From positions 3,348,001-3,412,000 of the forward strand of contig OZ004592.1 of NCBI GenBank assembly GCA_963924555.1: DNA of 64,000 bases, written 5' to 3'. Positions 53,141 to 64,000 of the stretch are shown in pieces (the stretch's first letter is position 1; every line of letters starts with the position of its first letter). The DNA is from Crambe crambe (lineage: Eukaryota > Porifera > Demospongiae > Poecilosclerida > Crambeidae). The translations under genes were made by a program, and so were the position numbers. The notes under the pieces were generated by a model. The model was given only the letters and a program-made list of their open reading frames with translations, did not search any database and had not been told where the DNA came from.

Positions 53141-54624
53141 CGGGACAGAATTTCTGTCGCCGCGACAGAATCTCCCAGCGACGAAATAAACTATGAATAA
53201 ACTATGACACCGGCAGCCGGCTCTGATTAGCTTACCTTGGAGTGCCCGGCGGCAGGACAATAGTGGCTAATACATAGGCCAACGAAGCTGGCCTATGTAT
53301 TATATAATGGCGAGCGAACGCAGCGAGCGTTAGGTATATGGGACGTACTATTCACGCACTGTAGTGACTCCAAGGCTAGGCAACACTCGCCCAAAGAGCT
53401 CTCTAAGGCAACCAAGAGGTTAGAAGTATAAATATCCGATATTTGCAGCGTTGCCACAGTATACACAGCCGTTTTTACCGGGCACTTAGCGTTTAATTAT
53501 TTCCACTCGTTGATTTACGGTATCATACATGACTATTAATTATTTTTACCACAAGTACCTTGGTAACTGGCTCAACTTCCAAACCAAAACTTCTGCCATT
53601 GGTTCTTAATATACTCACTGATCCAAATCAGTACCTATCTTAGCAACTATCCAAGTACTGTTTATAAGCTTGCGCATAAAAAAAAGGTCAAACCACTTAG
53701 CAATGCGCAGCGGTCCTAGTAACCAAATTATGTATCATCTTACAGGTCAGAAAGGGATCATTTTCTGTCCCGTCAGAAATGTGTGATTCTGTGAATCGTG
53801 GATCCCTGCAAAGTACGTGAAGCCGTTAAAGTGGCTCTTGAACAGAATATGCTTTGCAACAGTGACATGAGTTCCACTAAAATAATATGCGGCACCTCGT
53901 GGTCGAGTTATTTTTGTATAACACAGCTTTGGAAAATCAATATTGTCTCATCTCACCTTTATTAATATTTCAGAGTCACGACTAAGTCTTGGTAGAGTGA
54001 TATGTGTGCACAGCAACTATAACTATTATAGCTAAAGGAATTATGGAATGCGCTAATTATGTACTAGACTGTTATTATAGCTGTGTGATCAATACTTCAT
54101 TAAAGGTTATTACAGGGGAGAGGTTGAATTGTGATCACAAAGTTACACACACTGAAATTTCCAAGAGAAACTTGAAGGAAACACTATTTTTTGTACGCAA
54201 GGGCACGGTATATTTCATGACATTTTAAATAGAAAACAAGGAAACATGCCGTGCCTTCGTATATTCTATGAATTTCCTTATCAAGTTTCCTTCAGGTTTC
54301 AGGCTAAGATATCTCCTACTTTACTTTGTTGCTCTCCTCTCATGCATAGTTGTAGGTATAGCAATAGAGTGACGAAATCTCATATTTTGTTGCTCTCCAA
54401 TAGCTATGTTCTTGACATCTCCAACTCCCAAAGACACTATATTTCAACAAGCTGACTAGGTTATGCACCAATATTTTTTTCTGTTGTTCTTTTTTGTATT
54501 TATTGTGGCTGTTATTTTTTTAAATCCTCTCTTGGTTGCTAGATCCTCAGCTTGCATGGTGCCCCATCTTCTTTTTTGTTGTAACTTATCTCATTTCTTA
54601 AGACGTCATCTTGTACTGCTGTAA

Positions 54625-54662
54625 ATCATATAATAATAATAATAATGATAATAATAATAATA

Positions 54663-54709
<47 letters not shown>

Positions 54710-54742
54710 GTAATGATAATAATAATAATAATAATAATAATA
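54625..54742. repeat. (AAT)n microsatellite
   Basis: About 35 ATA/AAT units with rare GAT interruptions. It opens a long minus-strand tyrosine/isoleucine frame that is an artefact. Confidence 0.95.
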
Positions 54743-55235
54743 GAGTAGATTTTCAATTATCACCATATATGAAAGGACACTGCAGAGGACAGCCTGGACA
54801 TTAATAAAATAAAATTCCACAATGGAAAGATAGGGCAAACGTGCACTAATTAAATATGAAGCGCGAGGGATCAATGAAATAATACCGTGCAGAGAATCCA
54901 GCACAAAAGAAACGTCCGAAGATCACTTAACATCGGGCAATCTCATTCATAATCGGATACCCTCTAGTAGAAATCACGCAGTATACGATACCAACTAAGC
55001 TTATACAGACTAACTGGTAGCCCCAAGCTGCTACTACAATCGTTCAACAATTTGACTTCCCAGGTGCAAACTGGGCGGAGCTAGTAGAATTTAAAATGAA
55101 CAGGTCAAGCAACTTGATATTCGGTATCTATGAGATTGCCCGATGTTGAATTTTAATTTTATTAATGTCCAGGCTGTCCTCTGCAGTGTCCGTTCATATA
55201 ATGGCGGTCGATAATTGAAATTCTACTCTATTATT
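54743..55235. repeat. Foldback, arms of about 90 bp
   Basis: AGAGTAGATTTTCAATTATC, CACTGCAGAGGACAGCCTGG (54743-54805) and the inverse CCAGGCTGTCCTCTGCAGTG ... GAAATTCTACTCT (55165-55235). Nested inside, AACATCGGGCAATCTCAT (54929) pairs with ATGAGATTGCCCGATGTT (55126). Confidence 0.8.
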
Positions 55236-55324
55236 AAAATCTCCTGTGGTATAATAAAATCTCCCAGGATATTAGCTACTTATCTAGCTCTATGCACTAG
55301 ATAGTTATATCTAGCTATAGCTAT

Positions 55325-55760
55325 TGAGCTATGCTATAGCAGACTTTCTATGAGACATGTTGCTCTGCAGCATCTAGCTAGCTATTATGCGTAAGTAGCT
55401 ATCTAGCAATACTGATTTGTATAAAGCTCAATCATGCATTCACATCAATATAGATCAGTTATAAATATTCCATCGCTGTACACTTGCAAAAAATATTAAT
55501 TTTCTAGCTAAGCGGGAAGACACTAGGGAAAAAAACATGCTCCTGAATAGCTGCACCTATAAACAGCATAGAAATATCGAAATAGCTTAATAACTAGTGA
55601 AAAAATATCCTAGGAGATATTATCTAGAAGAGATTTATCATTATTAAAGACCAGAAACGACCTAGGAGATTTTTTATTGCTAGGACAATTTATGAGTGAT
55701 TGTCTTCAGCTATACCACCTCTCAAATATCCTAGGATATTTTGTCGCCGCGACAGAATCT
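55325..55760 (-). repeat. Inverted copy of the 52.45-52.86 kb interior
   Basis: GAAACGACCTAGGAGATTTT, TTATTGCTAGGACAA and TTGTATAAAGCTCAATC are inverted relative to 52460-52790. With 52402-53140 it makes a 3.3-kb foldback around the (AAT)n tract. Confidence 0.78.
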
Positions 55761-55784
55761 CCCTGCGACAAAATAAACTGTGAC

Positions 55785-57165
55785 ACGGGTGTCGCGGTTT
55801 ATTCTGTCGCTGTGAAATTTTGTCGCAGTGACAAAATTTCACTGAAAATTGTGTCGCTTGGCGACACAATTTACCGGGAGATTTCGTCGCTCCTGTGAGA
55901 TTGTGTCGCTCATTGTGTGAGACTATAGAACTATAGGTAATCCTGGATACCGGTTTAATACTTCAAAAGAGGACACAAACTACTCCTCTTGCTCTATTTT
56001 TGGCAACTATTGAAGGTCAAACTTCTTGTGCACTGCGACTGATAGCTACCCTCTAATTTTGAAACTTACTGGAGATTGATTGTCAGTGAAAAGCAAGGTC
56101 GTAGGCTAGGCTTTGTGTGGCCACAACAACAATCATTCGGAATTAGCCCAACCCACCAATTTTTGAGTGCCTTTATTCTTGGCTCTCAAATTTAAATTTA
56201 ATTATCCACAAGTCACTGCTTGTTATAGAGAAAAGATTCAACTTTTATCTGTCTACTTTACTAGCTATCTGCTCCCAGTCACCATTATTTTTCCCCATTA
56301 TCTGGGCTAGTGACTATAGCTATTATAATAATTATAGTGCATGAACAGAGAAGCCAGTGACTGTAGTAGCTATATACGCTATAGTAACTGGTGGGTGCTT
56401 GGCAAGGATAATGTTAAATGATAATGACAATAATGATGATGATGATGAACGAACGAAAGAATAATAAGAAGGTGAAGTTAAGGTGATAAATCAACTGTCC
56501 TTGCTCCGAAAAAAAACAAAAAACGGAGTGTGAGCAAGCAATTGCTTTGTAGATTTTTTCCCCATCGGTATTACCTCCTACCCCCGCTTGATTACAATAT
56601 CCTGGTGAGCTGTTGTTCCAGAAATATCCTCTGGTACACTTAGTCCGAAATTTCCAACGTCTCAGATCAAAGTGTGTCTGACTGAGGATGCCCAGCTTTA
56701 TTCATGATGCGGTTCCATGCCCTGTTCTTTTTTTCCAGAGAACGTCATGCATCAATAAATTTCTTCTGGACCCCAGACTCGAGTTTCATTTCTCTTTCCA
56801 GGCTTCCATATGGGTTTTCTGTGCCATTCTCCGGGTCTTCTATCAATGGCTGCATTCTTGGTGGTTGAGATAACCCATAAACTAGTCCGAAGTTGTTTGA
56901 CAAGGCTATACCTATGGGAGATTAATCATGGGGTCTGGAGAGATAGTGATGGCAGCGAGTTTTGGCTGATGTAGAATTGAGATGTTAAGAACTTGTTTGC
57001 ATCATATATTTTCATCATAGAACGAGCTAAGATGCGAGGTCGAGAGCGACACTATCTCACAGGAGCGACGAAATCTCCCGGTAAATTGTGTCGCCGAGCG
57101 ACACAATTTTCAGTCGCCGCGACAAAATTTCACAGCGACAGAATAAACCGAGACACCGGCACTGG
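55785..57165. mobile_element. Foldback element with GTCGC-repeat arms
   Basis: Left arm 55785-55915 (TCGCGGTTTATTCTGTCGCT, ACCGGGAGATTTCGTCGCTC) is inverted at 57040-57165 (GAGCGACGAAATCTCCCGGT, CAGCGACAGAATAAACCG). Each arm is itself made of short GTCGC/GCGAC repeats that can pair locally. The interior of about 1.1 kb has no recognised gene. Confidence 0.75.
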
Positions 57166-57535
57166 GTGCCTGGCTGGTTACTTGAACGGACCGATCCTGT
57201 TGCTGGGACTGTAGACACAGCGTTCTATATGATCTTCCTCCTTAAGAAGGAATAATATGGGCACATTCATTGGTATGACTCGGGGCAGTAAAATATGTTT
57301 GCTAGCTGAACCTGTAGTACAAGTTTTCTCTGTTTAGTAATAGAATTCTAGAACTGAAGTGGGTAAGACAATTTTCTGGCTCCATCTCAATTTGGTGATT
57401 TAGCTTTATATATAGTGTTATACTGCACAGTTCTTACGTAGCTCTGGATCTGGTGGTATTGTGATCCTTTCCTTCAGTGATAGAATGTGTATGACTGATT
57501 TTACTGATTGTTCTAGGGATAGATTATAGCTACAG

Positions 57536-58740
57536 TATGTGGTGTGTGTATGAAATTGGAGCTTTACATACCCTTTTGTTGGCTCATGATGGAGTGTGTA
57601 TTATAGAGAATCTTGGCTCCCTCAAGAAAGATGTTAGAGAAATTCTGAAAAAAGGTATGTAGCTATAGTGCATAATTATGTAGTTAGTAGTATTTATGCA
57701 GCCACGGAGAGAGATTGGGTGGTTTTGAATGTGCCTAGACTGAAGCAGAAGGGCGAAACTAAGGCTCAAGAATTATCTTGGCCAGCCTCGTACCCAGGCC
57801 CTGTGAAAAAAGCAGGGTCTGGGTATCAAGAGCCATAGAAGGAGGGCCTGGAAAGTATATTATAATAATTATACTAAGTTGTCCCCTAAAAAAGAAGGGA
57901 TTATAATGGAACCTATACATTAATCATTGTATTGACTCTATTAGGACACATCAGTCATCGATAAAGGATTAGTAGAGTGAGTCTGGAAATATATAACTGA
58001 TACACTTTATTCATAATTATTAGTTCACATAACTTTGCAGTCATTTTGGGCTGGTAGTAGTGAACAACCCCACTGACCTTTCTTCTCAAGAACACCTGCA
58101 TGATGTCATGATGAGTCATATCATGAGCAGTAGCAGAAGTGGAAGCTCTCCTCCCCTCTTGCCTCTTGTGGATCTGCATCAATACTTGTGCATGGCATCA
58201 GTGATAGAAGTGGAGTTAAATGAAGATGCCTCCATTCTTTATGTTGCTAGTCGTAGAATACGGATGTCTGCATCACGTGGTATGGACATTCCCATCGGAG
58301 CTCTCAACAGCATGTATGTATTTCAATTGGTAATGTATGTATGGTTTAGTATAATTGTCATAGGAAGCATTTTTTTTTGCATAGATCAATCCAAAGATCT
58401 TGCCTTACCAGAAGAAAGTAGTCATACATATATTGTCATACTTTTTCAGTGTGTGGCTCATTTCACTTGCCTAAGTGATTGATAGTAGCTGGATGAGAAC
58501 AATTTCTGTTCTCTGAACAATTGTATGATACAATTGATTGTCAGGAACTAATTTATTCTTTTGTGTGTAGGAATGCCATTGCATGTGCACATGCTAAGCT
58601 AAATCTGAAGAAAAAGGTTAGTCACAGATATGTCATCAGGTAACAAATTCTCAATGACTATGTATGTGTCGGGTGTGGATTCAGAAGATGCAGTAATTTA
58701 TATGAAGAATCACTTACAAGCCGCTTTGGTGAGTTCTAAT
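57536..58740 (+). CDS. MCMDC2: MCMDC2-like (MCM domain-containing 2), C-terminal exons
   Basis: MCMDC2 is a divergent MCM-family AAA+ protein needed for meiotic recombination in animals. Exons: 57536-57654 (YEIGALHTLLLAHDGVCII, then ENLGSLKKDVREILKK, the degenerate Walker B region); 57702 to about 57795 (ATERDWVVLNVPRLKQKG); about 58028-58313 (HFGLVVVNNPTDLSS, VASRRIRMSASRG, PIGALNS); 58571-58616 (NAIACAHAKLNLKKK, the MCM lid); and a last piece near 58680-58730 (EDAVIYMKNHLQAAL). Phases join 57654/57702 and 58313/58571. SRRIR followed by AHAKLNL is the MCM lid signature, with the specific wording closest to MCMDC2. About 35 residues expected between the second and third exons are missing, and no upstream exons were seen among the foldbacks to the left, so the gene may be truncated. 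Confidence 0.65.
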
Positions 58741-58929
58741 TTATTTATTTTGTACCCAAGTACCCAAATTAAGTTCAAAGCCCTAAATCATGCTAGCTCT
58801 TTACACTTTTGCTTAATACCCAGTTCTTGGTTTATCTCCTTGTTGGTAGAGAGGTAAGTTAAAAGTGTGGAGAAGGTCACCTAAAGCATCCCCAGGGGTC
58901 TTTTGTTGTTTCAAATTTTCAAAGCTTCC

Positions 58930-58942
58930 CCCCCCCCCCCAA
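58930..58942. repeat. Poly-C run
   Basis: Twelve to thirteen C's in a row; another is at 38260-38273. Confidence 0.9.
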
Positions 58943-59169
58943 TAAGATCCTGCCCTGAGTCAGCCTCTGGGCTCAGGAATGATGGTGGTGTGGTGTATGT
59001 GTTAGTATATTCATTGAGTACTTGGAAAAATTATTGGGGCTTGTATAACTACTTCTTCTCCTGTGAAAATAAGTCCCTATGTGTATTGCATAGTTGCATT
59101 GATGTATGTACAAGCTCTGCATGTATTTCCTTGAATAAAATGCAATGCTTAGCGAGTGAACATTGGTGA

Positions 59170-59700
59170 TTGTGCTTGCACACTACTGTTCACTTGTTGC
59201 TAACAACAACAACAATAAAAGTCTAGCTGCACTTATAGTGCTAGACACTGATTTAATTGAACACCTGGTCTAAACATGGTATATATAGCATCATCAACCA
59301 CAAGTGTTATGTTTACTTTTTACGATAGTTTGATGAGAGCTTAAGACTTCTTCATAAACAGATTGTAGACTTTTGCAAGTGCCATAGAATGGCTAATCAG
59401 CATGAAGAGTAGTTTATCTATTTTTATTTCATCATGACTCCTAAATCAAAGATATTTTCATAATCATGACCCATGCTATCTATTGTGTATTCAACATTTT
59501 GCAATCGCAATTCATTATGTTTCTTATGTAAGTACTGTTAAGAAAGAGTGTCAGTGCAGAGTTATCACCATTAGCCTTGTTCCTGGTATTATTTTTCAGA
59601 AAACAGTTAAATACAATGCTGTATAATTATCATCCTCATGGTTTATAATTACATTCAAGGTCATTAGATTAATTGCATCCATAGAGTTTGTTGACTGTTA
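59170..59700. other. Intergenic sequence, no gene recognised
   Basis: Short AT-rich spacer between the convergent MCMDC2-like gene and the astacin gene. A short (AAC)n run lies at 59203-59215. Confidence 0.5.
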
Positions 59701-59704
59701 CACA

Positions 59705-60710
59705 GTCACTCACACTTGAATGTCGAGTTCTTCTGAGGTATGGGCTTCCTTGAGACCAATACACTAAATAACAATCGTATTCCTCCCATTTTTACTAAAT
59801 GCCTTTTGGTTGTAGTGCATGATCGAACCATAATCATATCCCAGTTCATATGTATTCACTTCAGACCTGGTACGCCTTTTAAATTGACTCAGGTACTCTT
59901 GAGGTATATTTTCTTTGTTGATCTTGATGTATGAGTCTCGATTGGGTCTGGTATGCTCGTGCCATAGTCCAATTGCATGGCCTATTTCATGCAGGATAAC
60001 ATGATAGTCTTGTCTGTACCCACTGTATTGGTGTAGCAACCTTTGCCATCTGAACGAAATACCAGGGTATGTTCTCCAGCATGTTCTGTTTCTTGGAAAG
60101 TCAAACAAATCTTCTCGCTCCACTCTCTGATTGCTACTTTGATCTTTCCTGCTGTAGAGTCATTCAAACTTTTATGGATGTGATAAACTACTCTTCCTTC
60201 TGGCCAGTGTAGAGACTCTTGTACTGCAGTTGTGGAAATCTAAATGGTTATTATTGCTAATGCTAATCTAATGGTTATAATTATGTAATGAACTTACTTC
60301 AGCATTTAGTGGCCCCTCATAGTATGCCTTAATCAGCTCTCTGCTGATGGCCAAATCACCCTCAAAGTATTTTCCATTACTATATATATCAAGTTTAGGA
60401 AGATCATCATCAGCTTCCATGAGAGGAAACGCATCCTATAGAATTATCTTAAATTCAAACACACTGGTTACTAAAATGGCATTGGACAAAAACTCTCAAT
60501 CTCTTTTCAATGAATCCACCCATGCAGAAACGGCTCCTTTCCCATTTATTTGAAATGCTGCAATCATGTACTAAATCATCATTCAACTCAACTCACTTTC
60601 TGATGTGCAATGTGATTTCCAAACTGATCCCTTGAGTTCACTCTAATCGTTGGTCTGCACCAGGAAGTAGTGGCCAACAGACAAAGAAGCATTACAGCAG
60701 TTTGATGCAT
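59705..60710 (-). CDS. Secreted astacin-family (M12A) metalloprotease, frameshifted
   Basis: Exon 1 (60710-60597) gives a signal peptide, MHQTAVMLLCLLATTSWC. Exon 2 (60435-60298) is the propeptide (KYFEGDLAISRELI). Exon 3 from 60239 begins the protease domain (HWPEGRVVYHIHKS, AIREWSEKICLTF, GKGCYTNTVG). All junctions are AG/GT and in phase 0. Near 60020 the frame shifts: the zinc site HEIGHAIGLWHEHTRP and Met-turn SIMHY lie in the next frame (60123-59764), which ends NTIVI then a stop. Compared with tolloid/BMP1, about 16 residues between the GC and HE motifs are missing at the shift. After the stop, IGLKEAHTSEELDIQ resembles the domain's end. No CUB or EGF domains follow. Either a young pseudogene or a sequencing/assembly error. 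Confidence 0.85.
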
Positions 60711-60898
60711 GTTAGTGCTAGCTATGTAGCTACGTATAAGACACTTCTAAATGTTGAATGATGTCTCTAGCAACTTGTATGCTGATTATAATGACAAGGG
60801 ATATAGTTGGTATTGTATGAATATTACAGTTACACTATTGGACAATGACGCTTACCTATTTGGAATCTGCACAGTAACAATGCCATACCCAGGAAGCT

Positions 60899-60922
60899 TT
60901 GTGTGTGTGTGTGTGTGTGTGT
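60899..60922. repeat. (GT)n microsatellite
   Basis: Twelve GT units just upstream of the astacin gene. Confidence 0.95.
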
Positions 60923-60964
60923 GGCAGCTGGCTTTCATTTTCTCTTTGTAAGTGGTGGGGGAGA

Positions 60965-61010
60965 GAGTTTCTTCCAGCTTGGCTTTCCCATATACCTATG
61001 ATTAGTTAAG
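60965..61010 (-). pseudogene. Stray death-domain exon fragment
   Basis: Minus strand reads a splice-like site, then GKPSWKKLS, the helix-4/5 signature seen at 61692 (GRPSWKKLAEA) and 63230 (GRPTWKRLAKA). It is a broken repeat of the neighbouring gene's exon. Confidence 0.5.
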
Positions 61011-61643
61011 ACACTGTAATGGGGGTATCCCCACACTAGTGATGATGACCTTTCATCTTCATAATTATGCAAACGCATAAATATTTATATTGTACGTCCA
61101 TCCTAACATTGTAGTTTCTTTCTGTGATGACCTTGGGTAAACTGAGCACGTGTGCTTGGCCCTCAATGCTTTGCATTCCTAGTTGATAACTTAATACTTT
61201 TGCACCTTTGTCAAACTGAAGTGTCATCGCATGGAGTGTGTTTGAGAGAGGGAGGGTCTGAAGAAAAAGAAGAAGCTAACTTTCAAGGCTAGGGAGAGAA
61301 GCTGGATGGCTATAGTGTTACAGGTCTGCCCCACCCCCCACCTAAGGTTACCATACAAATAGGTATGTTATGTTAGCTTCGCCACCACTCCTCTCCCAAG
61401 CAGCTATTTATTAAAGGTTATTCCATTGGCTACAAAATATAGTTTTGATATTTGGGATCCAATTTCACATAAGCAATAATTTTCAATCACATACAGCAAA
61501 TAGTGGTACAGAATTCAGAGGGTCAATTCTTATGATAGCAGAATTGTTACATAACTTTGCAGGCTGGTATAACAGGAAAAAAGGAAATTAATAAACTTGC
61601 ATTCTTGCATTATAAAAACTTACTTTGTTTTGTAGCGATATTT

Positions 61644-64000
61644 TCAAAAAGTGCATGCCTCTGCTAATTTCTTCCAGCTTGGCCTCCCATACCTATGTGT
61701 GTATGTATAAGCAATTAATGAACACGATTAGCAAGTGGATTCAATTTGCTTGTCTAGGTACCCACAGGCCTTTTGCAACTTGAGTCTGGTCTGATTGATC
61801 TAACCTCAGAACCATACATAATTGGATGTCTAGTCGTAGAAATAATCCTAATGCCAAATACCTAGGGATAGCATTTTCTAAATGCTGCAGCAGCATAAAG
61901 AAACTGCATGAAGAACCTATTTCAGGTCATCATCCATACACGCTCTATTTTGCCTACTAGGATACCAACTTTCAAGGTGACCTCAGCCTTCGTAGAAAAG
62001 GCTAGCTTTAATAACTACAGTAGTAGGTTGTATTGATATTTTCATGCAGGTCTATGAATTAACTACCTCCTTTCCCAAATTTTTCTCTTTACCTGTGATA
62101 GTTGTAGTTTAGTTTGAGCCATTCCATCATGGCCATGTTGAGACTCATTGCACTATCCCTGGGGTGGTTTTGCTGGATCCTGTCCAATGCAGATCCTTTT
62201 AAATGTAGCTTAGTAAATAATTGCCTCCATTGAGCAGAAAGGCTTTCAATTGAATTGAACACTTCTCCATAATCCTCAGGTGCTAAAATAGAACAAAATA
62301 CATGAAGGAAAAAAATGATTCTTTGTGGAAAAAAAAAAATGTTGTTCTTAATAAGGAACAACTACTAAAGCCTATTTGCATTCACTTGATCCCTTGATAA
62401 TTTATTTTTAAAAAAACAATAAAATAAAACAACCAGCTCATAGAGTGGGTGATCAGCTCTCTGCTGGTGTCTTAAATGTGAAAACTGAGAAGATATAGTG
62501 AATGATCAAGGGATCAAGTGGTAATTTTCGTAGGTGCTGCTAAATGGATAGACTAATTTATATGGGAGTTTCAAGGTCATAATTAGAGTTGCACTCACTT
62601 AGCAAACTCTGATCCACAAGTTCCAGCAAGATATTATCTACATGAAATGCACAAAGTCATTTTACTCTGCACCAACCACATTATAGGAATAATAATACAA
62701 GCTGTATATGTATGTTGCTAATGTGGTATTCTCAGAAAAACCAATATTACTCAGTGGTTTTACTCATGTTTCCAACAACCAATTCCCTCAACTACCCTAG
62801 GATAACATTATGGTCATGATATTTTAGGAATAGATCCCATGGCTCCATGCTTATGTTATAAGCTCATAATTTGTCTGTCCACCAAGCCAGCGTTTAGTAT
62901 TATTGTTAAATGTCTCTGGAATAGATAAGAGAATACATTATGTAAGCTCTCTATTAAGAAGAAGGGAAAAAAAAATCATCGACACTGCATCTCTGACTTA
63001 CCTGGTAGTCTTTGTGCAGGAACTGATGGTGGAAGCAGAAGAGATACAGAAGATAGAGGCAGTGACGAGAAAGGAGATTGCTCTAAAAATAATTATTAAT
63101 GGACAAATTTATTTGTATCCCCCCATTCCAAGCCCCCTATTCCAACCTCCCTTACTTTGGTGCTTCTTGATGATTTGTTTAAAGAGTCTATATAGTCCAG
63201 CTCTCCCACAGCCTTAGCTAATCTCTTCCAGGTTGGTCTTCCATACTTCTGATAGTTATAGTTCATTTTCAGCCACTCCATCAAGGCAAGATCCAGACAC
63301 ATCATACTATCTTTTGGGTAGTCCTGCTGGAATTTGTTCGTAATTTAGTACAAAGTCGCTTCCACTGAGCAGAAAGAGTCTCTACTGAGTCCAACACATC
63401 TCCATGATCATCAGGATCTGCATAATAATATGCAGGTACAGAACATTTACCTCACATTATTAAGTCACCGTGGACCACTTACAACTAAGTCTTTACTCAA
63501 GCCATGTTTCGTCATCTAACATACAACTTTCAAGCTGAACAAGAATAGGTATCCAACCGATGTCACAATGTTGGTACATAACTGCATACATATACCTCAG
63601 AAAAGTCATCCAATTCAGCATCAATTGTCCTGAAATCACCGCCACTTTTCCATAAACGGAGATGGTGGTCATCAGTAAGTTGATCAATTAAAGCATCTAT
63701 TAATTCCTATAATAACATAATACGTATAATACGTTTAATCTCATTTGTAAACTTTTCTAGCTAGAAGGGTTATACCTCATGTGAACATGAATAAATGAAT
63801 GGCAAACTCTTAATGGATGACTGATCTTTATTCCTTTCTAATGGAGTAGAACTGAAATCTGTTTTTTTGGATGGAGCAACATCCCCTTTTGTGGGTTGAG
63901 TAGATTCTAACTCTGGGATAATACATTATAGTATTAGCTAATATAGCTATAGCTAACTTTGCTTTTTACCTCTTTCATTGAAGAGTTTTAATCTTGTACT
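61644..64000 (-). CDS. Multi-exon gene with tandem death domains, 5' end beyond the window
   Basis: Exons on the minus strand: 63912-63776 (Ser-rich linker, KGDVAPSKKTDFSST); 63706-63596 (ELIDALIDQLTDDHHLRL, DFRTIDAELDDFSE); 63417-63156 (first death domain: ETLSAQWKRLCTKLR, then CLDLALMEWLKMNYNYQKYG and RPTWKRLAKAVGELD); 62282-62094 (second: SLSAQWRQLFTKLHLKGSAL, MAMMEWLKLNYNYHR); 61692-61644 (YGRPSWKKLAEACTF, stop). Phases agree for 63776/63706 and 62094/61692. Death domains are six-helix adaptor modules in apoptosis and innate-immune signalling; the W-K-x-L and WL-(K)-x-x-Y positions fit. In the 63417 exon a shift between KLRTN and the QQDYP-like segment breaks the frame and removes about five residues. 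The second domain ends early. Function of the whole protein is unknown. Confidence 0.7.

Noticed and set aside
54626..54904. Ninety-two-codon minus-strand frame rich in Tyr and Ile
   Set aside because: It is translation of the (AAT)n microsatellite; no real coding signal.

Overview
The window is animal nuclear DNA: intron-rich genes with metazoan orthologues sit in AT-rich, repeat-dense sequence. A basal, transposon-rich animal fits best. I favour a demosponge because of the mix of P-like, Penelope, YqaJ/PHD and Fanzor elements with death-domain genes, but the sequence does not prove the species. No rRNA, tRNA or CRISPR array was recognised.

Host genes lie at the two ends. On the minus strand, about 2.0-13.1 kb holds the 3' half of the nucleoporin gene NUP35 (five exons found, ending SKAMEYMFGW); candidate upstream exons lie near 28.1 and 36.7 kb. 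On the plus strand, 57.5-58.7 kb holds C-terminal exons of an MCMDC2-like gene. On the minus strand, 59.7-60.7 kb is a secreted astacin metalloprotease with a frameshift in its catalytic domain, and 61.6 kb to the right edge is a multi-exon gene with death-domain repeats, plus a stray death-domain fragment near 61.0 kb.

Almost everything else is mobile DNA. 2.4-3.2, 13.8-14.3 and 28.7-29.4 kb carry Penelope-like GIY-YIG fragments, each followed by a hairpin resembling a hammerhead-ribozyme core. 5.4-7.1 kb is a decayed Fanzor (eukaryotic TnpB relative). 14.5-15.5 kb is a 1-kb TIR element encoding a PHD finger. 16.4-18.9 kb is a jockey/CR1-like LINE, 19.3-21.1 kb an RLE-type LINE on the minus strand, and 42.75-43.6 kb another RLE-type 3' end.

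The most interesting system is a P-element-like transposon family with ends CATAGATA...CGGGATTGGAAACG, seen at 22-26.4, 40.6-42.3, 42.6-44.9, 47.6-48.7, 48.9-52.1 and 50.9-52.0 kb. It makes perfect 7-bp target duplications (three cases). Coding copies have two convergent genes: a P/THAP9-like transposase from one end and, from the other, a small companion protein with motifs KxKxWxxFHxLR, YxxGYxxR and DRGGLxH. One insertion (47.6 kb) has its unoccupied paralogous site preserved at 51.0 kb.

The remainder is small inverted-repeat elements: an AGTAGGGATG/TA family, an ACATACCAAGTAG family around 10-12 and 29-34 kb, a Harbinger-like MITE at 44.0 kb, and GTCGC-rich foldbacks at 52.4-57.2 kb.
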